Positions 30,264 through 42,500 of a DNA stretch of 49,067 bases are shown one piece after another. The first letter of the stretch is position 1. Each line of letters begins with the position of its first letter. A program made the position numbers and the translations under genes. Under the pieces are notes generated by a model. That model saw only the letters and a list, made by a program, of their open reading frames with translations, was not told the origin of the DNA and searched no databases. Origin of the DNA: Chara braunii (taxonomy: Eukaryota > Streptophyta > Charophyceae > Charales > Characeae); assembly GCA_003427395.1 (NCBI GenBank), contig BFEA01000644.1, forward strand, positions 80,202-129,268, written 5' to 3'.

Positions 30264-31325
30264 ATGCAATTTAGTGCCAGGATTGGTGAAGTGAGGAACC
30301 ACCAAACCCGTATGACGCCTCAAATGATAGAAGAAAAGAAAAGGAAGAAGGCTGAGGAGTCACTTATTAACATCCTTGATGACCCTGAACAGGAACGCTC
30401 ACAAGAAAGGAATGAACATGGGAGAAAGAGAAAATTTATTCTCAAGAGTGACTTGGATTATGAGACAGTGATTTATGATGTAATTGCTAAAATGTTGGAA
30501 GAAACGGAAGTGACATTGTCTTTCAAGGAAGCAATGACACTAGCACCCAAATTGAGAGAAGAATTGAAAAAGTTAATTGAGAAGTAAAAATTGGAAGTTT
30601 ATTATTTGGGGACAGCCTTTCCCAACCAAGTGAACAGATCACTACCAGGTTGCAAGATGAGATTCGCAACCATGGGATGTGGGCACCTTACAATTCGCAT
30701 TAATCAAGTGAAGATTCTAACCCTAGTGGACTATCGGGCAGAGATGATACTTCTTTCACGAAGAACAATGGAGGCGTGCAATTTGACTATTGATAGGCCT
30801 GCGAAAAATGTATTTAGCAATATTGTAGGAGAGCTGTTTGTGGCAGGATTTATTGATAACTTACCCATCCGAGTTGGAACAATGACTGTGGAATTATTGG
30901 GTTTTGTAGTGCCGGACCTGGATCATGACTGTATCTTGGGGACTCCATTCTTGCATAGGATGAAGGCAGTCCAATTTTTCAATCATGCGGGGTCATCTTG
31001 GATCGGCCTACAGGATCCTGAGACTGCCCAAGAACAGACCTTTATGGTCTGCACAAAAAGTGATTTCAAGCATCAATTATCTGCTAATTCAATCAGAAGG
31101 GAAGAATCCGCTGAAAGGGTTAGGGGACTAAAGGAAGAAGGAAAACAAGAAGCAAAAGAAGAGATTTCGCTAGGTATCAATCAGATTTCGAAAATAATAA
31201 AAACCCTTGGTAATCTCGAGGACGAAGATGGGCAAATTGAAGAATTTAAAAGGGTTGTAGAGACTGCTAAGGAAGGAAAGATGGAATTAAGATTTGCGTC
31301 GACTCACCCTTTTTTAGGAAAATAG
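30264..31325 (+). pseudogene. Aspartic protease region of the giant element
   Basis: One frame runs from 30264 to 31325 with a single internal TAA (30585-30587). The N-terminal part ends in LSFKEAMTLAPKLREELKKL, resembling the linker before the protease in many Gypsy elements. The protease carries ILTLVDYRAEMILLSRRTME at the active-site loop (D-Y-R-A, where D-S/T-G-A is expected) and CILGTPFLHRMKA at the second loop. Asp is retained but Thr/Gly are Tyr/Arg, so the enzyme is presumably dead. A frameshift separates it from RT. Confidence 0.7.
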
Positions 31326-31377
31326 CCACTGGTCAAAAAGAAAATACAAGCCCAAGGGGGTGAAGAAATTATAAGCA

Positions 31378-32547
31378 TTGGAAAAGGAGAGGAAGATTAT
31401 AAGAACATTGAGAGAATCAGCAAAACTGGAGAACAGGGTCACCAAAGAGAGGTTTGACACAATGAAGATAGTCTCGGATCAGTTTATCCTGCCTAAAGAT
31501 AAAGAATATATCTTCAGGATGTGTCAGGAATTCTCTGGTGCTTTCTCCTTTAATGACGAAGAGAGAGGGCGATTGGACGTGGACATGATCAAGATGGCCA
31601 AGATTTGGACAGTTGATCATGTTCCATGGAATGATAGACCAACCAAGTATGCCCTGAAGGAAGAGGCAGAGGTTGTAAAGTATCTTGACAAAAAGATTGC
31701 ATCTAATGTTGCTGAACCTGTTGATGGACCGTATGCTAACCACTGGTTTTGTTTCTGGAAACCACGGGGCGGGCTAAGATGGATACAAAATCTTCAGAAG
31801 ATCAATTCTGTGGCGGTACGTGATGCAAGTAGTCTTTCCAATGCTGATCTCCTCTCTGAATCCTTTGCTGGTCGATGTATTTATTCTTTAGTTGATCTGT
31901 ATTCTGGCTATGATCAGTTCCCTATTGATCCCACTAGCTGACCGACGACTGCCATGCACACGCCAAGGGGGCTTGTTCAGATGTGTGTGGTACCTTAGGG
32001 ATGGACTAACGGTGTGGCAGTGGTTCAAAGGGATATGATCAAAGTCATGCAGGATTTTTCCCCTGAAATAACCAGTCCATACATTGATGACAATCCTGTA
32101 AAAGGGTCTCTGGTAAGGGATGAGACTTTGGTCGCAGGGAGAGTCAGAAAGTTTGTCTGGGAACATGCTGAAGGAGTTAAGATGGTCCTAGAAAGACTTC
32201 AAAATTATAATCTGACTGTCAGTGGGCCAAAGTCCCTTCTGTTTCAACCAGAGGTGATAATCTTGGGCTTCGGATGTTTCTCCAAGGGTAGGAGTCCGGA
32301 TCCCAAAAAGATAGATAAAATTCTAAATTGGCCTCTGCCCCTCAAAAGAGTGACAGATGTCAGAAGCTTCTTGGGAGTCTGTGGATTCTGGAGGATTTTT
32401 ATTCCTCATTTTGCTACCCTTGCAGAACCTCTGAGGGAGATGGTAAGGCAAGGGGCTAACTTAGTATGGAATGATAAAAGACAGGTTGCTGCAGAAACAT
32501 TGCAAGAAAAACTAAGAGATGGTGGTGTGGTGCTGGGAGTGCCATAG
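31378..32547 (+). pseudogene. Reverse transcriptase of the giant element
   Basis: The frame carries GPYANHWFCFWKPRGGLRWI, IYSLVDLYSGYDQFPID (first catalytic Asp), TAMHTPRGL, GWTNGVAVVQRDM, PYIDDNPVKG (the YxDD box) and RSFLGVCGFWRIFIPHF. Two in-frame stops lie within it, TGA at 31939 and TAG at 31996, and a TAG at 32545 ends it. Related elements have Arg and Gln at the first two positions, so CGA-to-TGA and CAG-to-TAG explain them. The wording of motifs (YDQFP, IPVKG-like) recalls the RT type seen in fungal and algal Gypsy elements more than that of plant chromoviruses. Confidence 0.85.
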
Positions 32548-33249
32548 TATGATGAGGAGGAGGCAAGACCTTTCATCATTGAGGCGGATGGAGGACCAGT
32601 TGCTCTGGGTGGAGTGCTCATTCAGAAAGATGAAAATGAGAGAGAGAGACCTCTGAGATTTGAGAGCAGGACTCTCAACTCAACAGAAAGAGGTTACACT
32701 CAATTTAGGAAAGAGTTACTGTCAATCATCCATAGCCTCAGGTGCTTTAGGCACTACGTACTAGGAAGAAGATTCATCCTAAGGACTGATGCGTCTGCTG
32801 TGATTGGTGCCATTAAAAAGCACCAACAGGTGGATCCAACAGTCAGCGGATGGATCGCCTTCATCTGGATATATGATTTTAAGCTGGAAAAGATTCCCAC
32901 CGAGAAAAATAGAGCAGATGGCTTAAGCCGAATTGAGTGGCGAGAAGAACAGGAAGATATGAATGGAACAATTGAAGAATCTGCCTATGTTGATAATTTC
33001 CTTAATGAAAAGGATGATGAGGATTATGAAGCACCATGCTCCTACAAGTGGAGTCTGTGGTCAGAAGAGAGAGACAGTTGGGGAGAAATCCCGGGCGCAT
33101 ACGTTTATGAGTCGATTTTAGGGAAAGAGGAAGAAGATGAACCAAACGATTGGTATGCCAGAGTTAATGCAGCAGCAGTGGCTGCTCATGAAGTTGGGGA
33201 GAGCTCAGGTTCAAAGGAAGAAGAAGAGAGTGAAAAAAAGGAACAATAG
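32548..33249 (+). pseudogene. RNase H domain and acidic linker of the giant element
   Basis: In the same frame as RT after the TAG at 32545. RNase H residues: Asp in FIIEADGG, Glu in FRKELLSIIHSL, Asp in ILRTDASAV and Asp in NRADGLSRIEW. A tether of about 100 residues follows, rich in Glu, Asp and Ser, up to a TAG at 33247-33249. The frame then continues into integrase. RNase H degrades the RNA template during cDNA synthesis. Confidence 0.82.
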
Positions 33250-34556
33250 GTATTTTTCTTCTTTGAAGAATATGATGAAAATTATCAAGAGATTGGCAAG
33301 AAGATGAAAGAGGAGCAACTAAAAGAATATTATTGTAAAAATTCAAGGAAGAAATTCAGGCTAAAAAAAGGACATCTCTTTGTGGATGGTAAGGGAGGCC
33401 TACCTCCACTAAGAGTGGTCTGTGGTAAAGAGAGGCAGTTAGAGATAATTGCTGCTCTACATGAGGGGGTTGCTGGTGGCCACAGGGCTGTTGAGGCAAC
33501 CTACTCCAAGACTGTCAAACTCTACTTTTGGCCTTGCATGAGAGACATGATTTACAGATATTGTAAATCATGTGTGTTATGTCAGAAGCGGTCTACCACA
33601 AGAATGATTGAGTCCCTATTCCCTACAATCCTGGTAGAGCCAGGTAGCAGAGTTCATCTGGATCTCATCACTATGCCTCCAGGCAAGGGTGGGATGGGAT
33701 ACATATTAAACATGAGAGATAATTTCTCTGGATATGTTGAGGCAAAAACTCTGAAAAGGAAGACAGCCCAGCAAGTAGCTGACTGGATAGAAGAAGTCTA
33801 TCTCAGGTATCCTTTTATCCGAGAATTTGTCTCAGACAAAGGATCAGAATTTAGAAATGAGATTGTCAGAAGAACTACACTCAGGTTGGGTGTCAGAATT
33901 CGGTATGTGACTACTTACCATCCTCAAGCGAATGCACCGGTTGAAAGAGGTCACATGACTTTGAAAGATTCATTGGCCAAGTGGTGTGAGGGGAACCTCA
34001 GTAACTGGCCAAAGGTATTGAGAGTTGTTGTATACGCTGACAACATCACAGTCATGCACCATTTACTCTGTGGTATGGCCGATATGCTACATTGCCAATT
34101 GAAAGTATTGTCAAGACATGGTCAAGTCAGGAAAGTGACAATGACTATTTTATCTCAGAGCTTCTCCAGATCAGAATGAGGCAAATATCAGAAGTTGATC
34201 GAGTAATGATGGATGCTGCAGAGAGAATGACATCCAACAGATTATCAGATCAAGAGAGATCGAACAAGAAAAGATATATAAGAAAAGAGAAATTGAAGGT
34301 TGGAGATGTTGCCCTTCTGTTTGACAGTTCCTTTGAGACGCAATGGACTAAAAGGTTGGAGCCTAGGTGTCTTGGTCCTTACAGAATCACTGGGGAAGCA
34401 GAAGGCAAAGTTTATGAGATCTCAGAGATGGATGGATCCAGGGTTCATGACATGGTGTCAAAATCAAGACTTCGTAAGTTCATATTTAGAGACCCAGATT
34501 TGATTCCTACAGTAAGCTCAAAGAGAGGGAAGAAAAATCGGCCATCTAAGTGAGAA
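33250..34556 (+). pseudogene. Integrase of the giant element
   Basis: Zinc finger: LHEGVAGGH followed by CKSCVLCQK (HHCC). DDE core: Asp in VHLDLITMP, Asp in FVSDKGSEF and Glu in PVERGH, after YHPQAN. A frameshift near 34050 moves to the frame with FISELLQIRMRQ. Then comes the GPY/F module: LKVGDVALLF, LEPRCLGPYRITGE, YEISEMDGS and SKSRLRKF. A short basic tail (SKRGKKNRPSK) ends at 34553. No chromodomain is present, which separates it from the three chromoviruses in this window. Confidence 0.85.
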
Positions 34557-36079
34557 CAGTTCCAGAAGACTGAGAGAAAAAGTACAGTAAGACAATGAGA
34601 CAATAAGACTGAATTTTCAGCAGACTGTGATCGCTCGAGCATGGACAATTCAACATTTCAATTTTTCAACATGTCAGTTAATTTTCTGTTTTGGCAAGTA
34701 ATAAAATTAATGAGATTATGTCTTTGATGCAATGTCGCCGTCTATCCATGAGTCTCAGGTTCCAGAGAGTGAGAAATAACTGTGAAGATACAGTTTTCGA
34801 GAGCATTGACGCAGTATCAAAGGTCTGAGGGACTCATGGCTGTGGCACGTCAAGAGATGTATTCATTATTTCTTTATAATAAAGAGAAAGCGTGATGAGC
34901 AAAGAATAGTTCAGTTCTGTCTGACTAAGAGTTGTCAGCGGAAGGACTTCATACCTCTGACTAAGATGTCAGTCTTTACTCAGATGAAGGAAGGGACCTC
35001 ACTGAGAACAACATTTCAATACTTCCTTGAGAATGACAGGAGGTCTCTTGAAAAAGGAAAGAAAATTCCTAGTTGAGGGAAGAGACCTCTCTGGGGCCAA
35101 CACTAAGCATCCTTCTTGAGGCTGAAGGGAGGTCCCCTGTAAGGGCTTGGTGCTAGTTATCATGTTGTTGTTTAGTGCCTCTTGAGACTGAAGGGACGTC
35201 TCTTGAGAAATGTTTGTCCTGTTATGGGGCGCGGGCAGTCTGTTTGTGAGTTATGATATGCTTGTATGATTGTCTGTACCCGGGAGTTTTCTTCTCTAAC
35301 CTAAGGATGCATTGATTGTCGGGGCCAGCCAGAGCCTTACCGCAGTAGGTTGCAATCTGGTGGGGTCAGCAGGTTCCCGACGCGAGTGTCGACTTCCGTA
35401 GTCGACTGAGGCTAAGGCTCCGGGAGTCTGGCCTATGAGGTCGAAAGGGGTCAGCTGGAACCCTACCGCAGTCAGAGGATGCCATCCAGTAAGGTTAGCC
35501 AGAGCCTTGAATCGTAGTTAGACCGGGTCCTACGTTCAAAAGTCTGGGCGGGGCAGTCAGCGCCCTTGGCCAAAAACTGGTAGGTGAGCCGGTCCCTGGC
35601 TGCAGTGGTCAAATCCGGGTTCGGGACAATTTGACTGACGGGACGTCTACTGTCATAGGGTGACCAGACCCGCTATAGTCTGGGTGTTCTGGGTGTCCTG
35701 GCGAGAGTGCCAAAGGGCTGTCATACTCGAGTAGTGGGTATGATGGTCCTGACCTGGAGGCAGGTCAAAGGGGCTGTCAAGACAAATGGTCTGACTAGTC
35801 CTGGACTGAGGCGGGCCGAATGAGGTATGTCAGACTGACGGGACGTCTGGCATTCCTGGCCAGTGGTGGGCCAAAACCAAGGCAATCAATAAATCTTGGG
35901 TATGAAGAGTTGTTATGTATTAAATGTTAATTGTTGTTTATTATTTCATTTATGGGTTTTTATTTTAATTTGTTAATGTTTGACTGCTGGTTGTCAGGGG
36001 GTCTGCTTGCTGGAGCATGGTTGTTGTCTGTGGGACTCGCTGATTTTGCAGGTATACAAGTACTTATTTGAAGTTCCCA
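34557..36079. other. Non-coding 3' region with diverged repeats
   Basis: No frame I can name. From about 34980 to 35210 an imperfect repeat of GAAGGGA(C/G)GTC(T/C)C(T) plus (T)TGAGAA recurs about five times. From 35330 to 35880 words such as GACTGACGGGACGTCT (35633, 35840) and GCCAGAGCCTT (35327, 35500) recur. AT-rich DNA lies at 35890-35990. Confidence 0.5.
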
Positions 36080-36262
36080 GACCAGAGAAAATGAAAAGGG
36101 TTTGGTATCCCCTCCCTTTTATCTGAAAAGTTGAGGAGACGCCTCACTTAGACCAGAGAAAGAAAACGAGGGTTTGGTATCCCCATCAGGTGCTTGAGAA
36201 GCTGAGAAGACGTCTCACTCAGGCCAGAGAACAGAAAAGAGGGTTTGGTATGCCCTATTTCC
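36080..36262. repeat. 71-72 bp tandem repeat carrying copies of the polypurine-tract motif
   Basis: Three units start at 36080, 36151 and 36222. Each has ACCAGAGAA or GCCAGAGAA, a purine run, GGGTTTGGTAT and, in the first two, GAGAAG-type text ending ACG(C/T)CTCACT. GGGTTTGGTAT (36098, 36170, 36241) is the same word that abuts the 3' LTR at 37447-37457. Confidence 0.75.
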
Positions 36263-36525
36263 AGCATGGCAGACAACGTGAGTACCCTCGTTACTGGGGT
36301 CATCCCTGGCATAGATGCCTGATCAAGAGCTAAGGTAACCTTCATACGAAAGACCAGCAGTTGAACAAGTCAAACACGCAGACAAAATCCTTCTTAAAAT
36401 TTTATTTGGTGGCCGACAAGCGGCCTGGTTCACGAGGGACCTGCATCCCTGGCCTTAAGGAAGTCAAACTCTCAGGCCTGGGACGCTGTAAAAGGGACTG
36501 AAATTTTTACGGCCAGAAAACAGAT

Positions 36526-37179
36526 TCAGAGAGATGAAAAGAAGTCATGTTTATACAAGACATAGAAGATGGACATGAGTTCAATTTGGAAAAGGAAGAG
36601 AAGGAAAAATATTCTAAAGAGAACGCAATTATTGGGGTGAGAGGGCAAAGAAGCTATGCATGGGACAGAAGGTGGAGGAGCTGGCACTATGCCCTTGCTT
36701 AAGGCTGGAGTGGAAGGAGCCCTAGGGATGTAAGGAGGTGAAGAAGCGCTGGGGGTACCATAGCGCGCGTCGAACTTCTTGCGAAGTAACTCCATCCTGT
36801 CAGGAGATGGAGTTCTCTCGTACCACCCTCCTAACGAGTAGCGGGGGTATGGCCTTAAACGGCCATAGCCTCGTGGCTCCCCCTCTTCCTCCTCCTCTGA
36901 GCTATAATCCCGTCGTGCCCTAGCTAGCGGTTCTTCCTTTGCTTTCCCTCCTCTTTCTCCTCTCCCTCTACCCTGCCCACGGCGCGCCTCAGGCATGATG
37001 CAAGATGAGCGACTACTAGAAGGAGAAGATGAGGGGGCAGGTAACACGATATTGAGGGTTATGACTAAAGGGGAGGCACAAGCAAAATTCACGACGATGA
37101 GACGAAAAACGGAGGATAAGAGATTATTGAAGGAAAGATAGGAGAATGACCGTGTCAGATATGGAGGACTACAACACAC
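36526..37179 (-). CDS. Antisense frame of up to 217 aa between integrase and 3' LTR
   Basis: The minus-strand frame opens at 37179 or, more plausibly by composition, at an internal ATG at 36996. From there it has an RG-rich basic stretch (RRGQGRGRGERGG), an acidic block (YSSEEEEEGEP), a tyrosine/proline-rich part (PYPRYSLGGWYERTPSP) and a serine/proline tail; the last 35 residues are hydrophobic. On the minus strand a TATAAGAAA word (about 37396-37403) and a pyrimidine-rich leader precede it. Antisense frames in this position are known in plant Tat-type Gypsy elements such as Grande. It might instead be the N-terminus of an unrelated Gag. Function unknown. Confidence 0.4.
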   Translation of the reverse strand: MCCSPPYLTRSFSYLSFNNLLSSVFRLIVVNFACASPLVITLNIVLPAPSSSPSSSRSSCIMPEARRGQGRGRGERGGKAKEEPLARARRDYSSEEEEEGEPRGYGRLRPYPRYSLGGWYERTPSPDRMELLRKKFDARYGTPSASSPPYIPRAPSTPALSKGIVPAPPPSVPCIASLPSHPNNCVLFRIFFLLFLFQIELMSIFYVLYKHDFFSSL

Positions 37180-37440
37180 TACACAAAGAAGAAAGTGAGC
37201 GCTAAGAGAAGAGACGAGCGCAAAGAGAGGAGGCTAGCGCTGAAAAGGGCGACTAGCATAGAGAGCGTGCAGCGGAAGAGAGCGAAGAAAAGTAAAAAGA
37301 GGCGATGCGGCTCACGCAGCGATGCCTCACAAGAACGCTGCGTTGTATCGCAGTGAAGTACTGAGAATGAATGAGAATCTCAAGATGTGCTCTGTTTCTT
37401 ATACTCTTCAAGCGACACAACAGGACCTAGCGGGGACGCT

Positions 37441-37459
37441 GGGTGGGGGTTTGGTATTA
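37441..37459 (+). other. Polypurine tract of the giant element
   Basis: GGGTGGGGGTTTGGTATTA directly before the 3' LTR start (TGTC at 37460). Polypurine tracts prime plus-strand DNA synthesis. The tract is short and G-rich with a T-rich distal part. Its GGGTTTGGTAT core recurs three times at 36098-36251. Confidence 0.6.
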
Positions 37460-38994
37460 TGTCGGAGGGCCAGAAGTACTGGCCCACCTCCGTGTACCAG
37501 GTCCCTGCGTGGTACCGGGTCCTTCTACAACTCTTTGTGGCTTGTAGGCGTGTTTTCCGACTCCTGTGTACCTAGTCCTTGCTCTAAGTACCGCGGCTCA
37601 CCAAGCGGGGGCCAGACCTATACGGTCATGCTGATATGCCAGGACAGCACCTCGGTCTGGACCGGTCCTGATTAGGCTTGCCCTCGACAAAAGGGGTGCG
37701 CCACAAGACTTCCATTGGTCCACGCGGGCTCGGCGCCCTGCTGTACAGCAGAGCACTACCGGCCCGTGGCCGTGGTAGCCGTCGGGTTCGCCCTGGGACG
37801 CGGAAGTAGACAAGCTGGTTCTGTCTTTTCTATTGCGCACCGAACGCCTTCTAACTAGGTTATGGGTTAGGTGCGTGCGATAGATACCGCTGTTGAAAAG
37901 GACCAAAGAAAAGGAAATAAGAAAGAAAGAGAAAATATGGGAAAAGAAAAATAAAAAGAAAGAAAATCAACAGACAAGTCTATGGGAAGCTCTAAGCTCC
38001 TGCTTTAATTTGGGGCTGGCCGGCGGTCTAGTTCCCTAGCCGCGGTCACTGTCGGATAGTTTGGCCTGCTCGAGTTAAGGGGCTGCTTGGNCCAGGGTCA
38101 TGATCTGGGGNAGNTGCAGACGTGATAGGGACCCGTGCGGATATTTTAGTTGTGCACTAAACCCCAGTAGCCACGTTAAGGGGGTAAAGGGAGAATGAGA
38201 AAATGAAAGTAGAAGAAAAGAGAATGAAACGCCTGATCGGCATGCGGATCAGAGCCGTTGCCTTTGTCCGGAGTAGTCCGGCGGCGGCTGTCCACCTCCT
38301 ATTGTAGTTATTATTATTATTTAGAGTTTTCCCTTTTTCACGANTGCNGAGTTTTTCTTCTGATTTTTCCCCTTTCGTNNCTTCGCGGGAAACCAAACGG
38401 TTCGAATCTTGAANGCGGCCGCAGTTTGTGGCCCAGACTNACCAGGCCTGTCNTTCTTGCGCCGATGGTTGGGAGNTCCGTTCAGGNGCCGCGTGGTAGA
38501 ACCCCAAAAGAGGGGCGACCCNCGGCCGCATCGNTAGGAGGCTTATCACCCCCCATTATGGGAGGTCATAGGCCCCCTCCTTACCTTCGGACACGGGCAC
38601 CCGGTAGAAGTAGTCGGACGACACATTTTGAAGAGGAACGAAGATCCGTCGGTAATTCGTTATGGGACCACTGTGTCCAGCCTGCGGAGATGAGTTTGAC
38701 CGTTGGCGTCTCNTATTTCTTTTTTTNGTNAAGTTGTTTTAAATTATTAAATATAGGAGTTATAGGAATTAGAGTGCTGAAGTTCGAAAAGTACTCGGGG
38801 CTCTCGTTAAGAACACAGGGTTACAACCTATAAAAAAGAGAAGAGTTTAGNTGTACGCACACTAGTCGNAGAGTATTTCCGCTGCACTAGCGCTGCGGGT
38901 CTGAGACAAGAGAAAGGGCGGAGCTCCGGGGCCTGTAAGGGGCTGTCTTTGTGCGAGCGCCTGGAGACTAAGTTCTTGGCTATTTCGAGTGACT

Positions 38995-39516
38995 ATGGCA
39001 TTGCATGGGTACAGGCCCGGGTACTGGTACCACCAGGCCCGTTGGAAGCCCGTGTCCGGGGAAGGGCCCTGGATTACCGTCATACTCAATTACGACGGTG
39101 GAGATGAAGTGCTACTGAAGATCAACGTGGAGGGAGCAAGAGAGGGAGAGATGCGGACTAACCTGAAGCTGCAGGACGCGATTTCGGAGGCGAGAGACCG
39201 AGCGGAGAGACGCTGTAGACGAGACGGAGTGATGGCAAGGCTACGGATAACGGTGGCTTACCACGAGACTGAGACCTCGATGGACACAGCGGACCTGGAA
39301 CAGGTCCACTAGGACAGAGACTCGGGAGGGGAAAGTGAGATGAGTGATGCAGATCGGGAGACGGACCTCAGGTCCTGGAACAAACCAGGCGAGATCCAGA
39401 GGCATCACCGAGCCGCGAGGCCGGTGGAGGAGGGACCCGAGGCTAGCTCGAGGCAACTGACGCCAAGGGGCCATGGAATGGGAAAGAAGCAGAACAGGGG
39501 GAAAGGACGCGTGTGA
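38995..39516 (+). pseudogene. LTR-b frame, 3' LTR copy with one nonsense codon
   Basis: Same start, length and stop as 20367-20888. The only break is TAG at 39310-39312, where the 5' copy reads CAG. Other differences are substitutions that keep the frame. The intact frame in one copy and single point stop in the other suggest it was coding when the element inserted. Confidence 0.5.
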
Positions 39517-42500
39517 GGCAGCAGCGCCAGAGGTCAGCGTATGGTCATTCTGAGAAACGGGGTGTGAGCTGCGAGGCGGTTACATGCGTACGCGTGGCAC
39601 AGTCGAAGGTGTGTGAAGTTAGCGAGAGGGGCTGAGACAGACAGGGGGGGTCGAGGAGAGGTGATCGAAGGGTCAACGCGTGGAAAGGGAAGAGAGGCGG
39701 TTGACGTCAACACAACGGGCTATGCACGAGAACGAGGTGCAAGCTTATCGCGTTTTTGCCAGGGAGGTAGCCTTGGAGCTAACACAGTATGGAGCTGTGA
39801 CTCGAGTACTCGGCCCATGCGTAGCACATTTGCGTGGGAGGAAAGAAGTATCGGCGAGATGCACGAGTGATTAGGCAATGGGAGAAGGGAAAGCGTTCTT
39901 GAAAGACATGACTGGCGGGCAAGCCACGGGTCTTCAGTCTATGACGAAAAGGCTAGTGGGCCGCCAAGTGAGAATGGTCTCTTGTTTTTCAGGAATCTGG
40001 GTGTGAGTTCGGACTGATGCATGAGCAGTTTTTTGCGCGCTGTCTGCTCCCTCTTGATTCTTTCACGTTGCCAGGGGTGTGTGAGGGAACGACAGATGAT
40101 GCGCTTCGGCTGTTTAACTGGCGGGAATAGTATCAGTCACATGCCATGTTGGGTATGGCAACAAGAGGGGCTAATGTGGTGATTCACTCGAGTACCGGGG
40201 AGAGCATTATTCATGTTGTCGTGCGGAGAGAAGAAGTGGGGGAGAGTTTGCATGCGTGNTCTGGCCTGTCACGTGATCAGAGGCCACTACTACTGCTTTT
40301 CTTATGGGTAAATCGTTAGAGAATCCGCCGTGCGCGTTTCATATGGCGAATGTGGACCCAGTGTGAGAGAGGGGGTCAGCTGTCTACGTGCAAAAGGGGG
40401 TCTTGAGATGAGCAAGATCGGCGAGGAAGAAGGCTTCACTCACTCATTGGCAGGCGCTGANGATTACCACCNTNTCATCCTCANGTGACTTTCAGCCTGA
40501 TAAGGGGGTGGCAATCAAGGGTCACCCGTGTGTTTTCTTTGTAATTGTTTCAGCCAAGATTTNAGATAAGATGCTGACTCATGCAAGATACAATTCTCCT
40601 TTNGTTTTCACTAATTTCTAGTCTTCCTTTNAGATCAGGTAATCAGTGCGACTGATCGTCATTTATTGATCATGCTGCACAAATNAAGAAATAAGCTCTC
40701 GGTAGGCTGTGTAAGTGTACGAACAAGGGGGTAGCTTCAGTTCGTAATAGCGATTCAAACGTACCTGTCANTGAAAGTAGTCCAACGTATGGGAGGTTAG
40801 TTCGAGATTTTAGTGAGGTTGGGATTGAGCATTTTTGGTTTTGCATGTCCAGGTTCTGTCTGTTTTGGCGTGCTACTTACACTGAGTGGGCTACGTGACC
40901 TCTTGGCAAGGTTGAAGAGACGTGCTGCCCTTGTATTTGAGAGCCTAAGCCCCGCAGAGTGGAGATCACAAATGCAACAAGAATTCAGACCCTTTTCCGT
41001 TTTCTATCATCTTGCNTGTGACANCACANCGTTGATCATATTGTGTGACTNTTGACATGNGATCACATAGTGTGATTGCACTGCGTGACTATACTCTGTA
41101 ACTACATTGCTGCGTGATTACACGGCGTGACTATGCCGTGCGATCACATAGTGTGACTACACTGCAAGGCTATACCGTCCGACTGCATGAGTGTATGGNT
41201 GTCAGTGTTGACACGTGTGCGTCTAATCGTATACCTATTTGTGGCTGTGNGAGTTCACTTGTGGTCAGAAAANAACTGAACATGTGAATGCTTCCCTAGG
41301 TTATTTCAATGGTCAACTGATAACTACCGCGAAGTAANACTGAAGACACTGAAAATTGCAATCACCATGAATGCCTGAACAGACGTACTAAAAGCCCCCT
41401 GGTGAATGAAGGGGTTGGCCNGCAGTGGTTCGAGAGGGAAAACCTTTTTTTTACTTGTTTATTTACTTAATTCTTTTATCATCACTNAGTCCCTATCAGT
41501 GCTCAGACGTGAGCCTCAGCCGTGAGTTTGATCTTTCAGGGGATCAAAATGCGGACTGAGTGGACAAGCTCAAAGAGGGGACTTGTCTGTTTACACTGGT
41601 CTGTCATGCCTTTGGCGAGCTTTTGGTGAGTAGTAGAGTTNGTGATTAGAGTAAGTTTTNGGATGGGCAAGAGGCAGCNCATCNTAAGGGAAGTCGTCTA
41701 TCTATTGGCCAAGTTCCTTATGGATGGTGACTAATTGATGAGTCACTCTTAGTCTCNTGCGNCAAGTCTGTTGGGTGACCTGCAACGGNCGGGTTGAGGC
41801 GTCGTGCACCTTGGAGTTATGTCTGAATAGGGTNCGTCTCGTATGATCTCTCAGCATGACATGCNCTCTGAAACTACTCTAGTATTTAGAACTGAAGATT
41901 GAACANAACCTGGTCATGTTTGAAGTCCTACGAGGTCATAANGTTGGGAGAGTACACTNCATCCCATCAAGNTCGTCCTTACCTGACTTTGCCGGACAAG
42001 TCTCGAAGTGTTATCTTACATGTCGAAGGTTNAATGGAGCCAACNAACGTGTAAATATCAGACGAAGTCGNTGCTAGCTGTGCTCTGATTGTCAGGCAGA
42101 TNAGACTCGGATAGCTAATCTCAAGTAATTCCGACTCGGTTTCAAACAACTAGAAAACTCAGGTTGAACTTAAACGGCCCTCTCGTGGACTCAAGCGGAA
42201 GTCTGAAGGGCTAGCCCAGAATTCGAATGACATCGGGCAGGATCAGTTATGTGCTATCCGTAGGTTCTGCATATTCGGGTTCAGACACGTAGAGGGGTGA
42301 GTTCGACTCTCACTTACCAACTCTACACGTTCACGTATGGACCCTTGGGAAACCTCCTAAACTCGTGACGATAGTCTACTCTATGCGCTTGACCTCACCA
42401 TAACGAAGCGCAGTCAGTCCACTCGTGATCGAGGTTGGAAGTGTGAGAAATCATGGCGAGTGATGAAGTTCTGGTGATAAAGTGTCGGGTGAACAGAGAC

